From NCBI GenBank assembly GCA_023429985.1, contig JAEZCV010000070.1:1-11405 (forward strand): a stretch of 11,405 bases of DNA, in the 5' to 3' direction. Origin of the DNA: Bacteroidota bacterium. GTDB taxonomy: Bacteria > Bacteroidota > Bacteroidia > Chitinophagales > Chitinophagaceae. The first letter of the stretch is position 1. The number at the start of each line of letters is the position of its first letter. Position numbers and translations under genes: made by a program. The notes beneath the pieces are model-generated. The model saw nothing but the letters and a program-made list of their open reading frames with translations. It searched no databases and had not been told where the DNA came from. Of this stretch, positions 7,623 through 11,405 are shown one piece after another.

Positions 7623-9182
7623 ATGCACTCTCTTTTATCTTCCAATTATAAAAATGAATTCATTGCCCATTTTAAAGGCGAAGACCATCTTAATAATCTC
7701 CCGCGTCAAACACCCGGTGTTCTATATTCAAAAGCGCTTCCTACCTCCGTTTCTTCCCCTGAACTGAGAGCATGGAATGATGAACTGGCCGATAAACTTC
7801 AAATTAAAAAACCCTCTTCCTCCGAAGAGATTGAAATTTTGTCGGGAAACAAAATTGCCCCGGGAATGAAGCCTTACGCTGCCCGTTATGGCGGACACCA
7901 GTTTGGTCACTGGGCTGGTCAATTGGGAGATGGCCGGGCCATAACCCTTGGGGAATGGGTTGATCCCGATAATTATACCTGGGAGTTTCAGCTTAAAGGC
8001 GCAGGGCCTACTCCCTACTCCCGCCGCGCCGACGGAAGGGCAGTACTGAGGTCTTCGGTAAGAGAATATCTTATGAGTGAAGCCATGCACTACCTGGGAG
8101 TACCCACTACCAGGGCGCTTAGCATGGTAACTACCGGCGACCAGGTAATGCGCGACATGTTTTATAATGGCAACCCCCGCCCTGAACCAGGGGCCATTGT
8201 TCTAAGAGTTGCGCCCAGCTTTCTCAGGTTTGGAAATTTTGAGATTCTGGCGGCCTACCAGGAAAAGGAAAACCTTGAAAAACTGGTTGACTGGACCATC
8301 ACGCGTTATCACCCTCACCTTTCAGGTGAAAACAGAATACTTCGATGGTTTGAAGAGGTTGTGGAAAGAACAGCTACTATGATTGTAGAATGGCTGAGAG
8401 TAGGATTCGTTCATGGGGTGATGAATACCGATAACATGTCGGTATTAGGACTTACAATAGATTATGGCCCTTTCTCTTTTCTTGATAATTATGATCCTGG
8501 ATTTACGCCTAATACTACCGATTTGCCGGGAAGAAGATATGCTTATGGAAGACAGGCCTCCATTGCATACTGGAACCTGGGATGCCTGGCAAATGCGCTT
8601 GTACCAATAATTACGGAAACTGTACCCCTTGAAAAATTGTTGCATGGCTATGAAGAAATCATCTCCGAAAAATACCAGGCAATGATGGCCTCTAAACTTG
8701 GACTTGATAAGTTCAGGCAGGAAGATCATGAACTTATTGATAACCTTGAAAACATGTTATCTTCCCTGCAGCCGGATATGACAATTTTTTATCAGTTGCT
8801 GGAAGAAATTTCGGGGAATGATTTAACGGAAGATGAAATGAATCAGCATTTTAAAGAAAGCTTCTATGACCAGCCATCACCAGAAAACCATAAGATGCTC
8901 TTGGATTTTATCTTCCAGTATAAAAAACGATTAGAAAAAAATCAGGTATCAGCCGAACAATCGAAACAGGCTATGCAGAAGGCAAATCCCAAATTCATAC
9001 TTCGGAATTACCTCTTACACCAGGCAATTGAAGAAATGGAACAAGGCAATGATAATATGTTTCAACAACTTCAAAAAGCTATAACCGATCCTTATTCGAA
9101 AGCCAGCAATAAGTTTATTGGGAAAAGACCCGAATGGGCAACATCCCGGGCAGGATGCTCCATGCTTTCCTGCAGTTCATAA
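7623..9182 (+). CDS. selO: Protein adenylyltransferase SelO (YdiU/UPF0061 family)
   Basis: Encodes 519 residues, full length for the family. SelO is a pseudokinase-fold enzyme that transfers AMP from ATP to protein hydroxyls (AMPylation), with a role in redox homeostasis. Hallmarks visible: RQTPGVLYSKALPT near the N-terminus (28-41); ARYGGHQFGHWAGQLGDGRA (87-106); KGAGPTPYSRRADGRAVLRS (125-144) with Lys125 as the probable nucleotide-binding lysine; Glu148 in SSVREYL; RVAPSFLRFGNFE (195-207); and HGVMNTDNMSVLGLTIDYGPF (264-284). By alignment from memory to characterised SelO, Asp270 is the likely base and Asn271/Asp280 the metal ligands. The C-terminus is GCSMLSCSS, with Cys517 at the position of selenocysteine in human SELENOO; Cys512 could be its disulfide partner. 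It is the only plus-strand gene here, convergent with the glycine-zipper lipoprotein gene. No Shine-Dalgarno is seen before the ATG. It carries no sign of truncation. Confidence 0.96.
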   Translation: MHSLLSSNYKNEFIAHFKGEDHLNNLPRQTPGVLYSKALPTSVSSPELRAWNDELADKLQIKKPSSSEEIEILSGNKIAPGMKPYAARYGGHQFGHWAGQLGDGRAITLGEWVDPDNYTWEFQLKGAGPTPYSRRADGRAVLRSSVREYLMSEAMHYLGVPTTRALSMVTTGDQVMRDMFYNGNPRPEPGAIVLRVAPSFLRFGNFEILAAYQEKENLEKLVDWTITRYHPHLSGENRILRWFEEVVERTATMIVEWLRVGFVHGVMNTDNMSVLGLTIDYGPFSFLDNYDPGFTPNTTDLPGRRYAYGRQASIAYWNLGCLANALVPIITETVPLEKLLHGYEEIISEKYQAMMASKLGLDKFRQEDHELIDNLENMLSSLQPDMTIFYQLLEEISGNDLTEDEMNQHFKESFYDQPSPENHKMLLDFIFQYKKRLEKNQVSAEQSKQAMQKANPKFILRNYLLHQAIEEMEQGNDNMFQQLQKAITDPYSKASNKFIGKRPEWATSRAGCSMLSCSS

Positions 9183-9204
9183 AAAAAGCTGCCTTAGCAG
9201 CTTT
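9181..9204. terminator. Bidirectional hairpin terminator shared by selO and the lipoprotein gene
   Basis: A perfect 8-bp stem (9185-9192 with 9197-9204) around a four-base loop. On the minus strand the arm runs into seven T (complement of 9181-9187), a canonical intrinsic terminator for the lipoprotein gene. On the plus strand the stem is followed by a weaker AATTCATTTAATT tail, so termination of selO is probably less efficient. The A-tract overlaps the selO stop codon (9180-9182). Confidence 0.88.
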
Positions 9205-9211
9205 AATTCAT

Positions 9212-9790
9212 TTAATTAAATAGTTTTTCTTCCGATTTTTTATCTTTCATTTTGCCTACACCATAACCAACCGCAGCGCCAACAACTCCGCCAATAACAC
9301 CACCAAGTACGCGGTTCTTTTTATGAATCACCGCACCTGCAGCACCTCCGGCAACACCGCCAATCACTGCTCCTTTAACTGCAGTACTTACGCCTTTTTT
9401 CTTAGTAGCTTCCGCAACATCTCCGGAACCAATCGTTGGAATGATTTCTTCATTTCCGGGAGTTTCAGAAGTTTCTGAACCGGGTAGCGGGTTACTTACT
9501 TTAGGACTTGATTTTTTAGGTGCCGCTGAAGCTTTTGCTTTTACAGGTGCTTTGGAAACGGCTTTCTTAACGGCAGAGGGCCTGGTTGAAACCTGCTCAA
9601 CTTGAGGTGTTTCCTGAATTAACTCATTTTGAGCTTTCCAATGCTGAAAACTGGCTAAACCTGCAGTGTCAAGGTTAACCGCCTGAACCTGTTGCAAATT
9701 TGATAAAGATTTATCCTTAACTAAAGAAGGAGAAGTATTACAGGCTGTAAAAATTAAGGCTAAACTAAAAAGGGGTATAAGTTTTTTCAT
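9212..9790 (-). CDS. Glycine-zipper lipoprotein
   Basis: Encodes 192 residues. A lipoprotein signal with lipobox FTAC (Cys17) predicts export and lipid anchoring. After a polar stretch (18-70), residues about 72-97 are a Lys/Ala/Pro/Ser-rich linker reminiscent of histone-H1-like tails. An acidic Glu/Thr/Pro part (104-117) follows. The C-terminal region (about 136-179) has two glycine-zipper segments of the YmgG/17-kDa-surface-antigen type (GAVIGGVAGGAAGAV and LGGVIGGVVGAAVGYGVG) separated by the basic HKKNR. The tail is charged. Gly-zipper segments in this family are thought to pack as paired helices in or on a membrane; an envelope structural or stress role is the usual guess, and no enzymatic function is suggested. 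It lies 61 bases downstream of the desaturase stop in the same direction and could be co-transcribed if the weak hairpin there is leaky. Confidence 0.88.
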   Translation of the reverse strand: MKKLIPLFSLALIFTACNTSPSLVKDKSLSNLQQVQAVNLDTAGLASFQHWKAQNELIQETPQVEQVSTRPSAVKKAVSKAPVKAKASAAPKKSSPKVSNPLPGSETSETPGNEEIIPTIGSGDVAEATKKKGVSTAVKGAVIGGVAGGAAGAVIHKKNRVLGGVIGGVVGAAVGYGVGKMKDKKSEEKLFN

Positions 9791-9800
9791 ATAATTGATT

Positions 9801-9816
9801 TGGGTTAATAGACCCA
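9801..9816. repeat. Small inverted repeat in the leader of the glycine-zipper lipoprotein gene
   Basis: TGGGT and ACCCA arms (five bases each) flank a six-base spacer, ending 11 bases upstream of the lipoprotein ATG at 9790. It may be a leader hairpin or operator; it is short enough to be chance. Confidence 0.3.
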
Positions 9817-9839
9817 GAAATATGAAATAAGTAAAACCC

Positions 9840-9859
9840 CAGGTTGTTAAATTAACCTG
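9840..9859 (-). terminator. Possible weak terminator hairpin at the end of the desaturase gene
   Basis: Arms CAGGTT/AACCTG (9840-9845 and 9854-9859) flank an eight-base loop. The hairpin overlaps the desaturase TAA (9852-9854). On the minus strand it is followed by GGGGTTTTACTTATTT, a short T-run displaced by four G. This may attenuate rather than stop read-through into the lipoprotein gene. Confidence 0.35.
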
Positions 9860-10895
9860 AAACAGTTTGCTGATGCATAATCGCTTTTTTCAGGTATTTA
9901 CGGGTGAATTCTTTTTTAGAACACCTGAAAGTGGAAACGGCCCCAACCTTATGCAGAAGAAAAATATATATCCAGGCAAGATCTATTTGGTAAGGTAAAA
10001 AACCCGCGCGGGCACTTCCCGGAAATAAATGATGGTTATTATGCCATTCACCAGCAAACAACCCCGGCCTCAGCTGGTTTATAGATAAATTACTCCTGTC
10101 GAAGTCTATACCATCCACATGCTTCTCCTCTCCTTTACCATGACCGGTATAATTAAACGCTCTAACCAGCACAAACCATAACATGGCGGCAGTAAACATG
10201 GCGCAGGCAAGGGCGTGCCCCCCTATAAGATAAAAGGCCGAATACCAGAATGCCCAATTACCTAACCATAATAAAACAGTATATAAAGGAGAAGCTACCG
10301 AGCCCCACTTTAAATATTGAGTATAGCTGTTGATGGCTACTCCTGTATTTTTTAAAAAATGCGCTGTTTTATTATAATCTGTTTCTGTCATATTCTTTGC
10401 AATGCTCTGATGGTTAACATCAGATACCATGCAATATAAAAATCCTCCCCTCGGATTATATGGATCCCCGGGAAGATCGGATTTGGAATGATGAACATGA
10501 TGAGAAACTACATAGATCTCTTCAGGAAAAGTTTTTATTACCAGGTTTTGGGTAATGAACCTGAATACAGGATGACTGAACTTATAGGACTTATGCGTAC
10601 AATACCTGTGAAACCAGATAGTGCCATGGGTTCCCATAATTATCATGGCATAAAATGCCACAGCAATTACAAGTTTCCATGTAATGAATTCCGTAAGGAA
10701 AAAATAAAAAAATGGCAACATGCAAACCACCATCAGCCAGCTGATCAGTGATATCCAGTTTTTTCTTGATTTGAAAATATTGATGCGGGCAAAAGCTTCA
10801 CTGAACAATTGCTTAGTTGTTGGAACAATCAATTCACCTTTATCATCTTTCCAGCCATAGGAAGGCTCCTGTAAAACAGTATCAATAAATGCCAT
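9852..10895 (-). CDS. Membrane fatty-acid (acyl-CoA type) desaturase
   Basis: Encodes 347 residues. It belongs to the integral-membrane di-iron desaturases, which insert a cis double bond into acyl chains using oxygen and an electron donor (delta-9-type by overall similarity; regiospecificity cannot be read). All three histidine boxes are present: HRYCTH (His96, His101), HHVHH (His132, His135, His136) and HNNHH (His285, His288, His289) within EWHNNHHLFPGSAR. His90 in GTHGTIWFHR and NYTGHGKG (248-254) are further likely active-site elements. Hydrophobic segments at about 48-67, 72-93, 200-222 and 224-246 fit the usual four transmembrane helices with the His boxes on the cytoplasmic side. There is no fused cytochrome b5 or ferredoxin domain, so the electron donor must be separate. 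The ATG at 10895 gives a normal-length protein. The 127-base spacer to the upstream RRM gene holds that gene's terminator and a set of overlapping hairpins that may control this gene. Adjacent same-strand genes on both sides, no overlaps. Confidence 0.95.
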   Translation of the reverse strand: MAFIDTVLQEPSYGWKDDKGELIVPTTKQLFSEAFARINIFKSRKNWISLISWLMVVCMLPFFYFFLTEFITWKLVIAVAFYAMIIMGTHGTIWFHRYCTHKSYKFSHPVFRFITQNLVIKTFPEEIYVVSHHVHHSKSDLPGDPYNPRGGFLYCMVSDVNHQSIAKNMTETDYNKTAHFLKNTGVAINSYTQYLKWGSVASPLYTVLLWLGNWAFWYSAFYLIGGHALACAMFTAAMLWFVLVRAFNYTGHGKGEEKHVDGIDFDRSNLSINQLRPGLFAGEWHNNHHLFPGSARAGFLPYQIDLAWIYIFLLHKVGAVSTFRCSKKEFTRKYLKKAIMHQQTVSG

Positions 10896-10932
10896 AAAAA
10901 AATTAGAATTTTATCCTCAACAGTTAGAGAGG

Positions 10933-10975
10933 AGGTCTTAGCAAAAAAGACCTTTTAAAGGTAAGTAATACCTTT
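10933..10975 (-). promoter_or_regulatory. Three mutually exclusive hairpins in the desaturase leader
   Basis: Three inverted repeats share arms: A, 10933-10938 with 10948-10953; B, 10950-10955 with 10957-10962 (one-base centre); C, 10957-10963 with 10969-10975 (five-base loop, perfect 7 bp). B cannot form together with A or C. The block ends 38 bases upstream of the desaturase ATG and lies downstream of the RRM gene terminator. If transcribed it would be the 5' leader of the desaturase mRNA, with an attenuator-like layout. Only the complementarity is seen; regulation is inference, and some pairing may serve as a second terminator for the RRM gene. Confidence 0.4.
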
Positions 10976-10976
10976 T

Positions 10977-11016
10977 CAAAAAAAGAAGAAAATAAGGGGA
11001 AGACCAAAGCCTTCCC
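10977..11016 (-). terminator. Probable intrinsic terminator of the RRM gene
   Basis: On the minus strand, GGGAAG and CTTCCC arms (11011-11016 and 10997-11002) with an eight-base loop are followed by CTTATTTTCTTCTTTTTTTG. The stem begins six bases after the TAA of the RRM gene. The stem is short but GC-rich and the tail strongly T-rich. Confidence 0.65.
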
Positions 11017-11022
11017 AATAAT

Positions 11023-11346
11023 TTAATATCTGTTCTTATTGTAACTGTTGCCATTATTATAATTGCCGCCACCATTGGATCGGGGAGCGCGGGCAGGCCT
11101 GTCTTCTTTAGGTTTGGCCTCCATAACTTTAATGGTTCTTCCATCTACACTGGCGCCATCAAGATCAGTAATAGCTTTTTTAGAAGCATCGTCATCAGAC
11201 ATTTCAACAAAACCAAATCCACGGGACTGGTTTGTCATTTTATCCATAATGATTTTTGCTGATGTCACTTCTCCGTACGGAGTGAAAAATTCCTTTAAGT
11301 CTTCATCCTGTACGTTGAAGCTTAAGTTTGAAACATAAATGTTCAT
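11023..11346 (-). CDS. Single-RRM RNA-binding protein with Gly/Asn-rich tail
   Basis: Encodes 107 residues. One RNA recognition motif (1-78) in the beta-alpha-beta-beta-alpha-beta order: RNP2 is IYVSNL (3-8) and RNP1 is RGFGFVEM (42-49), with the aromatic residues Tyr4, Phe44 and Phe46 in the RNA-stacking positions. Residues 79-107 are a disordered tail: basic first (KPKEDRPARAPR), then Gly/Asn/Tyr-rich. This matches the small bacterial RRM proteins found in Bacteroidota and cyanobacteria, which bind single-stranded RNA in the cytoplasm; several cyanobacterial members are cold-induced. Targets are unknown here. It is followed by its own probable terminator, so it is likely monocistronic; its promoter should be in or beyond 11347-11405, where I could not pick one. 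There is no Shine-Dalgarno before the ATG at 11346. Confidence 0.95.
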   Translation of the reverse strand: MNIYVSNLSFNVQDEDLKEFFTPYGEVTSAKIIMDKMTNQSRGFGFVEMSDDDASKKAITDLDGASVDGRTIKVMEAKPKEDRPARAPRSNGGGNYNNGNSYNKNRY

Positions 11347-11405
11347 GCTTTGTATTTAATTTTTAAAAGAGATCTGAGAAGCAAGATGTAAGTGACTAAC
11401 TAAGA

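Noticed and set aside
7728..8090. 120-codon minus-strand open frame inside selO
   Set aside because: It lies entirely within the conserved SelO core, and its translation looks like an antisense shadow.
11063..11338. 91-codon plus-strand open frame opposite the RRM gene
   Set aside because: Fully antisense to the RRM domain, whose RNP1 and RNP2 motifs prove the minus frame.

Overview
The window looks like a chromosomal segment of a Bacteroidota bacterium, most likely from the Chitinophagales/Sphingobacteriales side of the phylum. The signs are two proteins with type IX secretion system (T9SS) C-terminal sorting domains (one type A, one type B/CHU_C), a 'choice-of-anchor L' surface protein with an SprB-like repeat, short lipoproteins, moderately AT-rich DNA, and starts without clear Shine-Dalgarno sequences. 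No rRNA, tRNA, CRISPR, insertion sequence, integrase or phage gene was seen. Assignment below phylum level is inference.

Layout, left to right. (i) 1-1243, minus: a secreted serine esterase of the PHB-depolymerase/feruloyl-esterase kind, with a proline hinge and a PKD-like domain. Its C-terminus lies outside the window. (ii) 1244-1716: a gene-free AT-rich spacer holding a near-perfect 35-bp palindrome. (iii) 1717-4431, minus: a 904-residue secreted protein of 14 propeller-type repeats ending in a type A sorting domain. (iv) 4599-4991, minus: a mono-haem c-type cytochrome lipoprotein. (v) 5117-7255, minus: a 712-residue modular surface protein with a type B sorting domain and a very clear intrinsic terminator at 5071-5100. 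(vi) 7256-7622: a divergent intergenic region. (vii) 7623-9182, plus: the protein AMPylase SelO, the only plus-strand gene, convergent on (viii) 9212-9790, minus: a glycine-zipper lipoprotein. The two share a hairpin terminator that touches the SelO stop codon. (ix) 9852-10895, minus: a membrane fatty-acid desaturase. (x) 11023-11346, minus: a single-RRM RNA-binding protein.

Functionally the left two thirds concern the cell surface and periplasm: three exported proteins plus a periplasm-facing cytochrome, probably separate transcription units rather than one pathway. The right third is housekeeping or stress biology: SelO (redox-linked protein AMPylation), an envelope lipoprotein, a desaturase (membrane fluidity) and an RRM protein. 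The last two are classes known in other bacteria to be cold-induced, and the spacer between them carries three overlapping, mutually exclusive hairpins in the desaturase leader.

I do not see an obvious new defence or mobile system. The more interesting items are the leader hairpins upstream of the desaturase, the 14-blade (2 x 7) architecture, the large palindrome at 1621-1655, and the unidentified domain at the cut end of the esterase.
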